A DNA stretch of 64,000 bases from Bradyrhizobium roseum (GCF_030413175.1 NZ_CP129212.1:2976001-3040000), one strand, 5' to 3'; positions 1 through 9,105 are shown, counted from the stretch's first letter. Numbers and translations are program-made. The notes: generated by a model not told the origin, from the sequence alone.

Positions 1-117
1 TGCGAATTGTCCGGCCGGCCGCGCTCGATCTACCGCAAGAACAAGCTGTCCCGCATCGCGCTGCGTGAACTCGGCTCCAAGGGCCTGGTTCCCGGGCTCG
101 TGAAGTCGAGCTGGTAA
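1..117 (+). CDS. rpsN: 30S ribosomal protein S14, 3' part only
   Basis: The window opens inside this gene. The frame from base 1 reads [20 protein letters not shown] and continues to LVKSSW and a TAA stop, the conserved C-terminal end of bacterial S14, an rRNA-binding protein of the 30S head. About 38 residues are visible; the N-terminal part lies upstream. It sits 14 bases before rpsH, the standard S14-S8 order of the spc operon, and is surely cotranscribed with it. The visible stretch has no zinc-type CxxC pair. Confidence 0.95.
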   Translation, partial: CELSGRPRSIYRKNKLSRIALRELGSKGLVPGLVKSSW

Positions 118-131
118 GGAGGGTCGTCAAG

Positions 132-530
132 ATGTCAACGCACGATCCGATCTCCGATCTCATCACCCGCATCCGCAACGCGCAGATGCGTTCGAAGTCC
201 AAGGTCTCGACCCCAGGCTCCAAGATGCGCGCCAGCGTACTCGAAGTGCTGAAGTCGGAAGGCTACATCCGCGGTTACGCCAGCGTCGAACACGCGTCGG
301 GCCGCAGCGAGCTTGAGATCGAGCTGAAATATTTCGACGGCGAGCCCGTCATTCGCGAGATCGAGCGGGTCTCCAAGCCGGGCCGTCGGGTTTACGCCTC
401 GGTGAAGAACCTGCCGCGCGTGAACAATGGTCTCGGCATTTCGGTGTTGTCGACGCCGAAGGGAATCATGGCTGACCACGACGCGCGCGACGCGAATGTG
501 GGCGGCGAAGTTCTCTTCACGGTGTTCTGA
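132..530 (+). CDS. rpsH: 30S ribosomal protein S8
   Basis: S8 binds the central domain of 16S rRNA and is an early 30S assembly protein. The 132-residue product has the usual family length. It starts [18 protein letters not shown] and ends with the conserved stretch [20 protein letters not shown] followed by EVLFTVF, typical of S8. The ATG follows an AAGGAGGG Shine-Dalgarno by a few bases. It lies between rpsN and rplF in the spc order. In enterobacteria S8 autoregulates this operon by binding its mRNA; whether that holds here cannot be judged from this sequence. Confidence 0.98.
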   Translation: MSTHDPISDLITRIRNAQMRSKSKVSTPGSKMRASVLEVLKSEGYIRGYASVEHASGRSELEIELKYFDGEPVIREIERVSKPGRRVYASVKNLPRVNNGLGISVLSTPKGIMADHDARDANVGGEVLFTVF

Positions 531-546
531 GGAAGGATTCGAGAGC

Positions 547-1080
547 ATGTCACGTGTTGGCAAAAAGCCTGTGGCGATCCCGTCCGGTGTGACGGCGAGC
601 GTCGAAGGGCAGACCGTCAAGGTGAAGGGGCCGAAGGGCCAGCTTCAGTTCATCGTGCACGACGACGTCGAAGTGAAGTTCGAGGGCGGCGAGGTCAAGG
701 TCGCGCCGAAGTTCAAGACCAATCGCGCGCAGGCCATGTACGGCACCGCGCGCGCGCAGGTCGCAAACCTGGTCGAAGGCGTCACCAAGGGCTTCGAGAA
801 GAAGCTCGAAATCACCGGCGTCGGCTACCGCGCCGCGATGCAGGGCAAGAACCTGCAGCTCGCGCTCGGCTACAGCCACGACGTCGTCTACGCGATCCCG
901 GAAGGCATCACCATCGCGGTGCCGAAGCCGACCGAGATCACGATCACGGGCAACGATTCCCAGCGTGTCGGCCAGGTCGCCGCGGAAATCCGCGCCTACC
1001 GCCCGCCGGAGCCCTACAAGGGCAAGGGCGTGAAGTACGCCAACGAATTCATCTTCCGCAAGGAAGGCAAGAAGAAGTAA
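547..1080 (+). CDS. rplF: 50S ribosomal protein L6
   Basis: L6 binds 23S rRNA near the sarcin-ricin loop and the factor-binding site. The ATG at 547 gives 177 residues beginning [15 protein letters not shown], the standard L6 N-terminus. An open frame extends upstream to 427, but that extension overlaps rpsH out of frame and is not L6-like. The C-terminal half has the second L6 repeat with [20 protein letters not shown] and the [13 protein letters not shown] signature. A GAGGAAGGA ribosome-binding site lies about ten bases upstream. Confidence 0.98.
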   Translation: MSRVGKKPVAIPSGVTASVEGQTVKVKGPKGQLQFIVHDDVEVKFEGGEVKVAPKFKTNRAQAMYGTARAQVANLVEGVTKGFEKKLEITGVGYRAAMQGKNLQLALGYSHDVVYAIPEGITIAVPKPTEITITGNDSQRVGQVAAEIRAYRPPEPYKGKGVKYANEFIFRKEGKKK

Positions 1081-1091
1081 CGGAGCCGGTC

Positions 1092-1451
1092 ATGTCACTC
1101 AAGGTCACGAATGCCCGGCGCAAGCAGCGCGTGCGCAACGCGCTGCGCCGGTCCGCCAATGGACGTCCGCGTCTGTCGGTGTTCCGCTCGTCGAAGCACA
1201 TCTACGCCCAGGTCATCGACGACCTGAAGGGCGAGACGCTGGCTTCCGCCTCGTCGCTGGAAAAGACCATGCGCGAGGCCGGCAACACCGGCGCCAACAT
1301 CGACGCGGCCAAGGCCGTCGGCAAGCTGCTGGCGGAACGCGCCGTGAAGAACGGCGTCAAGGAAGTGGTGTTCGACCGCGGCCAGTATCTGTACCACGGG
1401 CGCGTCAAGGCGCTCGCGGATGCGGCGCGCGAGAGCGGGCTCAGCTTCTAA
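1092..1451 (+). CDS. rplR: 50S ribosomal protein L18
   Basis: L18 binds 5S rRNA and helps dock it into the central protuberance. The 119-residue product has normal length. It begins with a basic segment ([17 protein letters not shown]), followed by the [20 protein letters not shown] core, and ends with the conserved [20 protein letters not shown] region. A CGGAG ribosome-binding site precedes the ATG. It starts 11 bases after rplF and is followed by rpsE as expected for spc. Confidence 0.98.
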   Translation: MSLKVTNARRKQRVRNALRRSANGRPRLSVFRSSKHIYAQVIDDLKGETLASASSLEKTMREAGNTGANIDAAKAVGKLLAERAVKNGVKEVVFDRGQYLYHGRVKALADAARESGLSF

Positions 1452-1509
1452 ACGGTTTTGGAAATTTACGAGGACAGGGGCTTAACTCCCCTAAAGATTG
1501 GAAAACACC

Positions 1510-2085
1510 ATGGCAGGTGAACGCGAACGCGGCGGACGCGAACGGAGCAGGGATCGCGAGGAGCGCGACAGCGAGTTCGTCGACAAGCTGGTCCACATCA
1601 ATCGCGTGGCGAAGGTCGTCAAGGGCGGCAAGCGCTTCGGCTTTGCGGCGCTGGTCGTGATCGGCGACCAGAAGGGCCGGGTCGGTTTCGGCCACGGCAA
1701 GGCGCGCGAAGTTCCCGAGGCGATCCGCAAGGCCACCGAGTCGGCCAAGCGCAACCTGACGCGCGTGGCGCTGCGCGAAGGCCGCACGCTGCATCACGAC
1801 ATCGCCGGCCGTCACGGCGCCGGCCGCGTCTACCTGCGCGCCGCGCCGGCCGGTACCGGCATCATCGCCGGCGGTCCGATGCGCGCGGTGTTCGAAACGC
1901 TCGGCATCCAGGACGTGGTGGCGAAGTCGATCGGCTCGTCGAATCCGTACAACATGGTTCGCGCCACCTTCGACGCGCTGAAGCATCAGGATTCGCCGCG
2001 TTCGGTGGCCGCGCGCCGCAACATCAAGGTGTCCACGCTGCAGTCGCGCCGCGTCGGCGGCGACGCCGAAGTGGTGGCTGAATAA
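1510..2085 (+). CDS. rpsE: 30S ribosomal protein S5
   Basis: S5 shapes the mRNA entry channel and contributes to decoding fidelity. The ATG at 1510 gives MAGERERGG and 191 residues. An in-frame TTG at 1498 would add only four residues and has no better ribosome-binding site. The charged N-terminal extension [14 protein letters not shown] is followed by the double-stranded RNA-binding fold ([20 protein letters not shown]). The C-terminal domain has [18 protein letters not shown]. Spacing to rplR is 58 bases, the widest gap among the first genes here. Confidence 0.97.
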   Translation: MAGERERGGRERSRDREERDSEFVDKLVHINRVAKVVKGGKRFGFAALVVIGDQKGRVGFGHGKAREVPEAIRKATESAKRNLTRVALREGRTLHHDIAGRHGAGRVYLRAAPAGTGIIAGGPMRAVFETLGIQDVVAKSIGSSNPYNMVRATFDALKHQDSPRSVAARRNIKVSTLQSRRVGGDAEVVAE

Positions 2086-2120
2086 CCGGCGCACTGACCG
2101 CGCTATTTGGAGTTAAGACG

Positions 2121-2315
2121 ATGGCCAAGGCCGCAAAGACGATCAAGGTCGAGCAGACCGGCAGCGCGATCCGCCGCCACCACTCGCAGCGTTCGACGCT
2201 GATCGGCCTCAAGCTCAACAAGATCGGCCGGGTTTCCGAGCTTCAGGACACGCCTGAGGTTCGCGGCATGATCAGCAAGGTTCAACATCTCGTCCGCATC
2301 GTCGGCGAGAAGTAA
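2121..2315 (+). CDS. rpmD: 50S ribosomal protein L30
   Basis: L30 is a small 50S protein present in many but not all bacteria. The 64 residues are the usual length and carry the L30 pattern [20 protein letters not shown], then [11 protein letters not shown] and the closing [19 protein letters not shown] ribosome-binding site sits nine bases ahead of the ATG. It lies between rpsE and rplO in canonical order. Confidence 0.97.
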   Translation: MAKAAKTIKVEQTGSAIRRHHSQRSTLIGLKLNKIGRVSELQDTPEVRGMISKVQHLVRIVGEK

Positions 2316-2387
2316 TTTCGGAGCGTGGTCCCGGAAATCGGATTCCGGTTTTCGGTCAGATCACGCGAAGGATAAAGGAAGCTAACG

Positions 2388-2876
2388 ATGAAGCTCAGCG
2401 ATATCGCCGACAACGCCGGCTCGCGCAAGAAGCGCATGCGCGTCGGCCGTGGCATCGGTTCCGGCAAGGGCAAGACCTCGGGCCGCGGCGGCAAGGGCCA
2501 GACCGCGCGTTCGGGCGTGCGCATCAAGGGTTTCGAGGGCGGCCAGATGCCGCTGCATCGGCGCCTGCCGAAGCGCGGTTTCAACAACATCTTCCGGCTC
2601 GACTTCGCCGAGATCAATCTCGACCGGCTGCAGGAAGCGGTTGACGCCAAGCTGGTCGACGCCAAGGAAACCGTCACCGTGGAATCGCTGGTGAAGGCCG
2701 GTGTGATCCGCCGCGCCAAGGACGGCCTGCGGCTGCTCGGCCGCGGCGAACTCAAGGCCAAGCTCGCTATCGAGGTGCACGGCGCTTCCAAGTCCGCGGT
2801 GGCGGCGGTCGAGAAGGCCGGCGGCACCGTGAAGATTCTGGCGCCCGCCAAGAAAGAAGAAGGCGAGGCGGCGTAA
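2388..2876 (+). CDS. rplO: 50S ribosomal protein L15
   Basis: L15 is a late-assembling 50S protein. The 162-residue product has the Gly/Arg/Lys-rich N-terminus ([20 protein letters not shown]), then [20 protein letters not shown], both highly conserved. The C-terminal domain ends in an acidic and alanine-rich tail, AKKEEGEAA. The start follows AAGGATAAAGGAAGC. The 146-base gap to secY is longer than elsewhere in this operon, and no clear terminator is seen in it. Confidence 0.97.
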   Translation: MKLSDIADNAGSRKKRMRVGRGIGSGKGKTSGRGGKGQTARSGVRIKGFEGGQMPLHRRLPKRGFNNIFRLDFAEINLDRLQEAVDAKLVDAKETVTVESLVKAGVIRRAKDGLRLLGRGELKAKLAIEVHGASKSAVAAVEKAGGTVKILAPAKKEEGEAA

Positions 2877-3022
2877 CATCTGCGTCATCGCCTGCCCATG
2901 GGCGCGCGATCGGCACGATCGACCAATGGACTTATCGAAGCCGAGCACCAAATAATGTCCGGCGTCTGCCGATAGCCCCGCCCGGGGCTTCGGCTTGGGG
3001 GGCGGCGGGAGAAAGCCTGAAC

Positions 3023-4354
3023 ATGGTCTCAGCAGCAGAACAACTCGCGGCAAACCTCAATTTCGGCGCCTTGGCGAAAGCCGACGAACTGAAGAAGCGC
3101 ATCTGGTTCACGCTGGGCGCGCTGCTTGTTTACCGCCTCGGCACCTACATCCCGCTGCCCGGCATCGACCCGGCGGCCTGGGAGCAAGTGTTCAAGTCCC
3201 AGGCCGGCGGCATCCTCGGCATGTTCAACATGTTCGCCGGCGGCGGCATCAACCGCATGGCGATCTTCGCGCTGAACATCATGCCGTACATCTCGGCATC
3301 GATCATCATCCAGCTCCTGACCACGGTTTCGCCGAAGCTCGAAGCGCTGAAAAAGGAAGGCGAGGCGGGCCGCAAGACGCTGAACCAGTATACGCGCTAT
3401 CTCACGGTGATCCTGGCTACGTTCCAGGCCTACGGCATCGCGGTCGGCCTGCAGGGCGCCGGCAACGTCGTCAGCGAACCCGGAATGTTCTTCCTGATTT
3501 CCACCACGGTCACATTGACCGGCGGCACCATGTTCCTGATGTGGCTCGGCGAGCAGATCACTTCGCGCGGCATCGGCAATGGTATCTCGCTGATCATCCT
3601 GGCCGGCATCGTTGCAGAACTGCCGTCGGCTCTCGCCAACATGCTGGAACTCGGCCGCCAGGGCGCGCTCTCGACCGGGCTGATCCTGCTGGTGATCGTG
3701 ATGGCGGTCGCCGTGATCGCCTTCATCGTGTTCATGGAGCGCGCACAGCGCCGCCTGCTGATCCAGTATCCGAAGCGTCAGGTCGGCAACAAGATGTTCG
3801 AGGGCCAGTCCTCGCATCTGCCGCTCAAGCTCAACACTTCGGGTGTGATCCCGCCGATCTTCGCCTCCTCGCTGCTGCTACTGCCGGCCACCGTGGCGAA
3901 CTTCAATGCCGGCAAGGGGCCCGAATGGTTCCAGTGGCTCAACACGCAGCTCAGCCACGGCCGTCCGCTGTTCCTGGTGCTTTACCTGAGCCTGATCGTG
4001 TTCTTCGCGTTCTTCTATACCGCGATCGTGTTCAACCCGACCGAGACCGCCGACAATCTGAAGAAGCATGGCGGCTTCATCCCGGGCATCCGGCCGGGCG
4101 AGCGCACCGCCGAATATATCGACTACGTGCTGTCGCGTGTCACGGTGCTGGGCGCGATCTATCTGGCGATCGTCTGTCTGATTCCCGAAATCCTGATTTC
4201 CTATGCCTCGGTGCCGTTCTATTTCGGCGGCACCTCGCTCTTGATCGTCGTCAGCGTGACGATGGATACGGTGGCGCAGGTTCAAGGCTATCTGCTGGCG
4301 CATCAGTATGAAGGACTGATCAGGAAATCCAAACTGAGGGGCCGCCGCCGCTGA
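3023..4354 (+). CDS. secY: SecY protein translocase channel subunit
   Basis: SecY forms the protein-conducting channel of the inner membrane with SecE and SecG and takes unfolded substrates from SecA. The 443-residue product has the ten hydrophobic segments of the family. Near residues 30-60 it has WFTLGALLVYRLGTYIPLPG, the first membrane helix leading into the plug region. Later come GIGNGISLIILAGIV and the cytoplasmic loop with KRQVGNKMFEGQSSHLPLK. The C-terminus is basic (LIRKSKLRGRRR). Its position between rplO and adk is standard. Confidence 0.98.
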   Translation: MVSAAEQLAANLNFGALAKADELKKRIWFTLGALLVYRLGTYIPLPGIDPAAWEQVFKSQAGGILGMFNMFAGGGINRMAIFALNIMPYISASIIIQLLTTVSPKLEALKKEGEAGRKTLNQYTRYLTVILATFQAYGIAVGLQGAGNVVSEPGMFFLISTTVTLTGGTMFLMWLGEQITSRGIGNGISLIILAGIVAELPSALANMLELGRQGALSTGLILLVIVMAVAVIAFIVFMERAQRRLLIQYPKRQVGNKMFEGQSSHLPLKLNTSGVIPPIFASSLLLLPATVANFNAGKGPEWFQWLNTQLSHGRPLFLVLYLSLIVFFAFFYTAIVFNPTETADNLKKHGGFIPGIRPGERTAEYIDYVLSRVTVLGAIYLAIVCLIPEILISYASVPFYFGGTSLLIVVSVTMDTVAQVQGYLLAHQYEGLIRKSKLRGRRR

Positions 4355-4433
4355 TGTCGCGGAAACGCGGCGGTCCGAGTTTCAATAAGAGGGTGTGCGG
4401 CGTTTCGCTCACCAAGCCGGGGGGCGAATAGTC

Positions 4434-5306
4434 ATGAGATTGATCCTTTTGGGTCCGCCGGGCGCGGGCAAGGGGACCCAGGCGCAGCGGCTCGTCCAGA
4501 AGTACGGCATCATCCAGCTCTCGACCGGCGAGATGCTGCGGGCGGCAGTCGCGGCCCAGACGCCGGTTGGCCTGCAGGCCAAGGACATCATGGCAAGCGG
4601 TTCGCTGGTGCCGGATGAGATCGTGATCGGCATCATCTCCGACCGTCTCGACCAGCCCGACATGAAGAACGGCTTCATCCTCGACGGCTTTCCGCGCACG
4701 GTGCCGCAGGCGGCAGCCCTCGACGAACTCCTGAAGAAGAAGCACATCCGGCTCGAGGCCGTCATCGAACTGCGCGTCAACGAGAGCGCGCTGCTGAGCC
4801 GCGTCGAGACCCGCGTGGCCGAGATGCGCGCCCGCGGCGAGGAAGTGCGTATCGACGATACCCCGGAGGTGCTGTCAAAGCGGCTGGCGAGCTACCGTTC
4901 GATGACCGAGCCGCTGATCCACTACTATTCCGAGCGCCGGAAGCTCGCGACCGTCGATGGCATGATGTCCATCGAGCAGGTCACACGGGAGATCAACCGG
5001 ATCCTGGCCGCCGTCGGCGCCGTGGAACCCAAGGGGGGTGCAAAGGCCGCGGCGCCGGCCCGGAAGGCCCCTGGGGCCGCCAGGAAGACCGCTGGGCGTG
5101 CAGGCAAAAAGGCAGCCAAAACAACCAAGAAGGCCGCCAAGCCGGCCGGGAAGGCCGCGAAAGCGTCGTCCAAAGCGGCCAGGAAGGCAGGCCGGAAGGC
5201 CGCGCCGCCAGCCAGGGGGCGGGCTGCCGGGAAGGCCAAAAAGACCACCAAAAAGACCGTCCGGAAAGCGACCAAAAAGGTCACTAAAAAGCGAGCTAAG
5301 CGATAG
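4434..5306 (+). CDS. adk: Adenylate kinase with a long Lys/Ala-rich C-terminal tail
   Basis: The enzyme interconverts ATP + AMP and 2 ADP. Residues 1-200 are a complete short-LID adenylate kinase: P-loop GPPGAGKGTQAQ near residue 7, AMP-site QLSTGEMLRAAV, FILDGFPRTVPQA and the short lid region ARGEEVRIDDTPEVL. From about residue 202 to 290 a low-complexity tail of repeated KKAAK/RKAxxKA units follows, resembling histone H1 or AlgP C-termini. The start at 4434 (MRLILLGPPG) is preferred over an upstream in-frame GTG at 4395. The family usually ends near residue 200-215, so the tail adds roughly 40 percent. Base composition in the tail stays in the same codon style, so it is not a frameshift. 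Confidence 0.96.
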   Translation: MRLILLGPPGAGKGTQAQRLVQKYGIIQLSTGEMLRAAVAAQTPVGLQAKDIMASGSLVPDEIVIGIISDRLDQPDMKNGFILDGFPRTVPQAAALDELLKKKHIRLEAVIELRVNESALLSRVETRVAEMRARGEEVRIDDTPEVLSKRLASYRSMTEPLIHYYSERRKLATVDGMMSIEQVTREINRILAAVGAVEPKGGAKAAAPARKAPGAARKTAGRAGKKAAKTTKKAAKPAGKAAKASSKAARKAGRKAAPPARGRAAGKAKKTTKKTVRKATKKVTKKRAKR

Positions 5307-5312
5307 AGGCGG

Positions 5313-5342
5313 TTGACGAAACCGAGTTGAATCCTTTAATAA
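5313..5342 (+). promoter_or_regulatory. Candidate promoter ahead of the rpsM-rpsK-rpoA-rplQ group
   Basis: In the 186-base gap between adk and rpsM there is a TTGACG (5313-5318) followed after 17 bases by TTAATA, or after 18 by TAATAA. This fits a housekeeping sigma promoter. It would allow expression of the alpha-operon genes apart from spc. Only the two hexamers support it. Confidence 0.4.
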
Positions 5343-5492
5343 GCCCGCATCCAAGTCGGATAGTTTTTTGACGATGCCGGGCCCCGAAGCAGATCAGGGG
5401 ACGGGCGTCGTGTTCGCGTTTGCGGACACCTGCCCGAGATAGCAATAACTTTAAAGCCGCTCCGCGAGGGACCGGCGACAGGAGAGAAGTCC

Positions 5493-5861
5493 GTGGCCCG
5501 TATTGCCGGCGTGAATATCCCGACCAACAAGCGCGTGCTGATCGCGCTCCAGTACATCCATGGCATCGGCCAGAAGAACGCGGCCGAGATCATCGAGAAG
5601 GTGAAGATCCCGGAGGATCGTCGCGTCAGCCAGCTGAGCGACCAGGAAGTTCTGCAGATCCGCGAAGTGATCGACCGCGACTATCTCGTCGAAGGCGACC
5701 TTCGTCGCGAGACCGGCATCAACATCAAGCGTCTGATGGACCTCGGCTGCTATCGCGGCCTGCGTCATCGTCGCGGTCTGCCGGTGCGCGGCCAGCGCAC
5801 CCACACCAATGCGCGCACGCGCAAGGGCCCGGCCAAATCGATCGCCGGCAAGAAGAAGTAA
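5493..5861 (+). CDS. rpsM: 30S ribosomal protein S13
   Basis: S13 sits in the 30S head and contacts tRNA and the 50S subunit. The 122 residues start at a GTG ([20 protein letters not shown]), with an AGGAGAG ribosome-binding site at the right distance. The helix-hairpin-helix region ([18 protein letters not shown]) and the basic C-terminal tail ([18 protein letters not shown]) are both present. It is the first gene of the alpha-operon part of the cluster. Confidence 0.98.
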   Translation: MARIAGVNIPTNKRVLIALQYIHGIGQKNAAEIIEKVKIPEDRRVSQLSDQEVLQIREVIDRDYLVEGDLRRETGINIKRLMDLGCYRGLRHRRGLPVRGQRTHTNARTRKGPAKSIAGKKK

Positions 5862-5863
5862 TT

Positions 5864-5932
5864 GGCGAGTTGCGAATGGCGAATGGCGGGTGGGGCAGGC
5901 CCCTATTCGCTATTTGCCACTCACTATTCGCC
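5864..5932. repeat. Imperfect palindromic repeat between rpsM and rpsK
   Basis: About 33 bases starting GGCGAGTTGCGAATGGCGAA are mirrored by a right arm ending ACTATTCGCC, whose reverse complement starts GGCGAATAGTGAGTGGCAAA. The arms are about 75 percent identical and meet at a short GC-rich centre (GGCAGGCC). Internally each arm repeats GCGAATGG or GCGAATAG units. Such short palindromic intergenic elements are common in Bradyrhizobium. The RNA could fold into a long hairpin inside the ribosomal transcript. Confidence 0.7.
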
Positions 5933-5993
5933 CGTCATTAGGTGTAGCCGCTGGCAGTACGGCGGCGTTTGAGATCACAGGAAGGTTTTAGGA

Positions 5994-6383
5994 ATGGGCA
6001 AGGAAGCCACCCGCGTACGCCGTCGCGAGCGCAAGAACATCGCTTCGGGTATCGCGCACGTCAATTCGTCGTTCAACAACACGACCATCACCATCACCGA
6101 CGCGCAGGGCAACACCATTGCCTGGTCCTCGGCCGGCACGATGGGCTTCAAGGGCTCGCGCAAGTCGACCCCCTATGCCGCGCAGGTCGCGGCCGAAGAC
6201 GTTTCCAAGAAGGCGCAGGAGCACGGCATGCGCACGCTGGAAGTGGAAGTGGCCGGCCCCGGTTCGGGCCGTGAATCGGCGCTTCGCGCGCTGCAGGCGG
6301 CGGGCTTCACGGTGACGTCGATCCGTGACGTGACGACGATCCCGCACAATGGTTGCCGTCCGCGCAAGCGTCGGCGCGTTTGA
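5994..6383 (+). CDS. rpsK: 30S ribosomal protein S11
   Basis: S11 is part of the 30S platform near the E site. The 129-residue product carries the conserved [20 protein letters not shown] block, then [20 protein letters not shown]. It ends with [20 protein letters not shown], the family signature. A CAGGAAGG ribosome-binding site precedes the ATG. A palindromic repeat separates it from rpsM. Confidence 0.98.
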   Translation: MGKEATRVRRRERKNIASGIAHVNSSFNNTTITITDAQGNTIAWSSAGTMGFKGSRKSTPYAAQVAAEDVSKKAQEHGMRTLEVEVAGPGSGRESALRALQAAGFTVTSIRDVTTIPHNGCRPRKRRRV

Positions 6384-6521
6384 TATCCGGTCGCGGGCGG
6401 CGGGTGCCGCCTTGCGATTGGTCTTGGAATTTTGACTGCCGCGGACTGATCCGCGGTCTCCAGCGCCGGTGATTTGAAGGCAGATCGACCGGCCGGTCCA
6501 TTGACCCGAAGGGGTGACACA

Positions 6522-7541
6522 GTGACGATCCAGAAGAATTGGCAAGAACTCATTCGACCGAACAAGTTGCAGGTAACGCCGGGCTCCGATGCGACCCGGT
6601 TTGCCACCGTCGTCGCCGAACCGCTCGAGCGCGGTTTTGGCCAGACGCTCGGTAACGCGCTGCGCCGCATCCTGCTGTCGTCGCTGCAAGGCGCCGCCGT
6701 GCAGTCGGTGCACATCGACGGTGTGCTGCACGAGTTTTCCTCGATCGCGGGCGTCCGCGAGGACGTCACCGACATCGTGCTCAACATCAAGGACATCGCG
6801 ATCAAGATGCAGGGCGAAGGCCCCAAGCGCATGGTCGTGAAGAAGTCCGGTCCGGGCGCCGTCAACGCCGGCGACATCCAGACCGTCGGCGACGTCGTCG
6901 TGCTCAATCCCGACCTGCAGCTCTGCACGCTGGATGAGGGCGCGGAAATCCGCATGGAGTTCACGGTCGCTTCCGGCAAGGGCTACGTCGCCGCCGAGCG
7001 TAACCGGCCCGAGGACGCGCCGATCGGCCTGATTCCGGTCGACAGCCTGTTCTCGCCCGTGCGCAAGGTCTCCTACAAGGTTGAGAACACCCGCGAGGGC
7101 CAGATCCTCGACTACGACAAGCTGACCATGACGATCGAGACCAACGGCGCGATCTCGCCGGAAGACGCGGTGGCCTACGCCGCCCGCATCCTGCAGGATC
7201 AGCTCAACGTGTTCGTGAACTTCGAAGAGCCGCGCAAGGAAGTCACGCAGGAGATCATCCCCGATCTCGCGTTCAACCCGGCCTTCCTCAAGAAGGTCGA
7301 CGAACTCGAACTGTCGGTGCGTTCGGCAAACTGCCTGAAGAACGACAACATCGTCTACATCGGCGACCTCGTGCAGAAGTCGGAAGCGGAAATGCTCCGC
7401 ACCCCGAACTTCGGCCGCAAGTCGCTGAACGAGATCAAGGAAGTGCTGGCCCAGATGGGACTGCATCTCGGCATGGAAGTGCCGGGCTGGCCGCCCGAGA
7501 ACATCGACGAGCTGGCCAAGCGCTTCGAAGATCACTACTGA
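6522..7541 (+). CDS. rpoA: RNA polymerase alpha subunit
   Basis: The alpha dimer scaffolds RNA polymerase assembly and its C-terminal domain contacts promoter UP elements and activators. The GTG at 6522 gives 339 residues starting [16 protein letters not shown], the usual alphaproteobacterial N-terminus. An in-frame extension to 6474 looks non-coding. The N-terminal domain shows [20 protein letters not shown]. The C-terminal domain shows [20 protein letters not shown] and [20 protein letters not shown]. An AAGGGG sequence sits upstream of the GTG. Confidence 0.98.
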   Translation: MTIQKNWQELIRPNKLQVTPGSDATRFATVVAEPLERGFGQTLGNALRRILLSSLQGAAVQSVHIDGVLHEFSSIAGVREDVTDIVLNIKDIAIKMQGEGPKRMVVKKSGPGAVNAGDIQTVGDVVVLNPDLQLCTLDEGAEIRMEFTVASGKGYVAAERNRPEDAPIGLIPVDSLFSPVRKVSYKVENTREGQILDYDKLTMTIETNGAISPEDAVAYAARILQDQLNVFVNFEEPRKEVTQEIIPDLAFNPAFLKKVDELELSVRSANCLKNDNIVYIGDLVQKSEAEMLRTPNFGRKSLNEIKEVLAQMGLHLGMEVPGWPPENIDELAKRFEDHY

Positions 7542-7659
7542 GTCGACAATTACCGTGGTGGCCGGGTAATCCCGGCCATCGCGTTACCGGGCGAACGCAG
7601 GCAGCCCACCTGAGCAACATGTCCGACGAACCGTCGCGACGAAGACAAGGAATAGTTCA

Positions 7660-8076
7660 ATGCGTCACGGCAAGGTTCATCGCAAGCTCAACCGCACCGC
7701 CGAGCATCGCAAGGCGATGTTCGCCAACATGTGCGCCGCGCTGATCAAGCACGAACAGATCGTCACCACGCTGCCGAAGGCCAAGGAGCTGCGGCCGATC
7801 GTCGAGAAGCTGGTCACCCTCGGCAAGAAGGGCGGGTTGGCCCTGCGCCGCCAGGCGATCTCGGAGATGCGCGACAAGGATCAGGTCAAGAAGCTGTTCG
7901 ACGTGCTGGCGCCCCGCTACAAGGATCGTCAGGGCGGCTACACCCGCATCATCAAGGCCGGCTTCCGCTACGGCGACAACGCGCCGATGGCCGTGATCGA
8001 GTTCGTCGACCGCGACGTCGATGCCAAGGGTCTCGATTCGGGTCCGGTGCAGGAAAAGCAATCCGAGGCGGCGTAA
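7660..8076 (+). CDS. rplQ: 50S ribosomal protein L17
   Basis: L17 is a 50S protein near the tunnel exit. The 138 residues begin [20 protein letters not shown], the classic L17 start, continue with [20 protein letters not shown] and [20 protein letters not shown], and end in a short acidic tail. It is the last gene of the ribosomal cluster and is followed 27 bases later by a strong terminator hairpin. Confidence 0.98.
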   Translation: MRHGKVHRKLNRTAEHRKAMFANMCAALIKHEQIVTTLPKAKELRPIVEKLVTLGKKGGLALRRQAISEMRDKDQVKKLFDVLAPRYKDRQGGYTRIIKAGFRYGDNAPMAVIEFVDRDVDAKGLDSGPVQEKQSEAA

Positions 8077-8102
8077 GTAAGCTTTGCTATTTCACGAAAT
8101 TC

Positions 8103-8132
8103 AAAAGCGGCGCCTTTGAGCGCCGCTTTTTT
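8103..8132 (+). terminator. Rho-independent terminator closing the ribosomal superoperon
   Basis: Perfect 11-base arms AAAAGCGGCGC and GCGCCGCTTTT enclose a six-base loop CTTTGA, and the right arm runs into a T6 tract. It sits 26 bases past the rplQ stop. Because the left arm begins AAAA, it could also work on the other strand. Confidence 0.92.
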
Positions 8133-8169
8133 GTGGGGAGCGCGCTGCGCTTTTTCCGAGACCAAAAAC

Positions 8170-8197
8170 AAAGGGCCGCCCCTCGGGGCGGCCCTTT
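8170..8197 (-). terminator. Terminator of the minus-strand Gly/Tyr-rich protein gene
   Basis: Thirteen-base arms AAAGGGCCGCCCC and GGGGCGGCCCTTT are separated by two bases. Read on the minus strand the hairpin is followed by TTTGTTTTTGG. It begins 11 bases downstream of the minus-strand stop at 8209. Confidence 0.8.
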
Positions 8198-8208
8198 CAT
8201 TTGGTGGT

Positions 8209-8604
8209 TCACCAGTGCCGATAGTAGCTGCGATGGTATCGCGGACCATAGTAGCGCGGGCCGCCATAATAGGAATATGCCGGACGATAGACGCGACGGA
8301 CATAGGGACCGCCGTAGTAACCGCCATAGTAGGCCGGCGCATATCCGACACCATAGTAGCCGCCGTAGTAGGCCGGCGCGTAGCCGCCGCGGTAATAACC
8401 GTAACCCGGGCCATATCCGTATCCCGGACCGTAGGCGTATGCGTTCGAGGCCAATCCGCCGATCACCGCACCCGCGATCAGGCCGCCGGCCAAGCCCGGG
8501 CCCCAGCCGCCGCCGCGCCAATGAGCTTCCGCGGGCGCGGGTGCTGCTATCGCCGTCAAACCCAGGACCGCTGCTGCGGCCAGAACCAAAGGTGCCTTCC
8601 TCAT
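8209..8604 (-). CDS. Exported Gly/Tyr-rich small protein, function unknown
   Basis: The 131-residue product starts at 8604 with MRKAPLVLAAAAVLGLTAIA and a likely AxA cleavage site after AEA near residue 27. A strong GGAAAGGAG ribosome-binding site fixes this start; an in-frame upstream ATG would spoil the signal peptide. After a glycine-zipper-like stretch (GLAGGLIAGAVIGGLAS) come repeats of YGPGYG, PAYYGGYYG and similar units, ending in Arg/His. Proteins of this make-up are frequent in Bradyrhizobium, with roles not established. It has its own terminator and is likely monocistronic. Confidence 0.85.
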   Translation of the reverse strand: MRKAPLVLAAAAVLGLTAIAAPAPAEAHWRGGGWGPGLAGGLIAGAVIGGLASNAYAYGPGYGYGPGYGYYRGGYAPAYYGGYYGVGYAPAYYGGYYGGPYVRRVYRPAYSYYGGPRYYGPRYHRSYYRHW

Positions 8605-8890
8605 GGACCACTCCTTTCCGTAAACAGGCCCCCGATCAACACGAACGAGTGCCATTTGTTGCTTTGATTGCGAGTTCTAAACCTCTTCATCCCGCAGATT
8701 TAACATTCATGAATGGTTGTTCAGGACGGCGCTGAAGAGGCTTCCCGCCGCTTGCGTGAGAGGATCGTCAATTTCTTCCTGCTTTGGAACTCAATGCTCC
8801 GTGAGCGTTTGCCTTGCGGGACGTGACACGACCGCGCAGCCCGTGCGGGAACGCCGGGGGAACTTTCGGCGGCCTCATGCGTTGATCAGC

Positions 8891-9079
8891 ATGGAAAATT
8901 TCGAGCATCGAGAGAAGCCGCCGATCACGAAGGAAGAGCGTGAGGCGAAAAAGGAACGGGCGCGACAGGAAGCCGAAATAGCGATTGCCGCGCGCAAGAA
9001 GCAGGATGAGGCTTTCCGCGCCAATTTCCAGCGGCTCAAGGAAGAGCGACTGGCCCGCGAGGCGGCGGAAGCGAAGTGA
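8891..9079 (+). CDS. Small charged helical protein, DUF6481-like
   Basis: The 62-residue product (MENFEHREKPPITKEEREAK...) is almost entirely charged and should form one long helix. The N-terminal HREKPPITKEEREAKKERAR pattern matches my memory of the DUF6481 family of alphaproteobacteria. The frame is open upstream to 8717, but the DUF-like start is ATG 8891. No strong ribosome-binding site is visible. Two hairpins follow within 60 bases of the stop. No function is known to me. Confidence 0.8.
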   Translation: MENFEHREKPPITKEEREAKKERARQEAEIAIAARKKQDEAFRANFQRLKEERLAREAAEAK

Positions 9080-9105
9080 CGGCGCAGCGATGCGCTTCGG
9101 TGGTG

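Noticed and set aside
1498..1509. TTG start for rpsE giving four extra residues
   Set aside because: ATG 1510 yields the conserved N-terminus MAGERERGG, and no better ribosome-binding site favours the TTG.
2995..4311. A 438-codon plus-strand frame overlapping secY
   Set aside because: It is the +1 shadow of secY; the secY frame has all family motifs.
5038..5306. Adk tail as a frameshift artefact
   Set aside because: The tail stays in the Adk frame to its stop and has an organised KKAAK pattern; other frames give Pro/Arg-rich shadow sequence.
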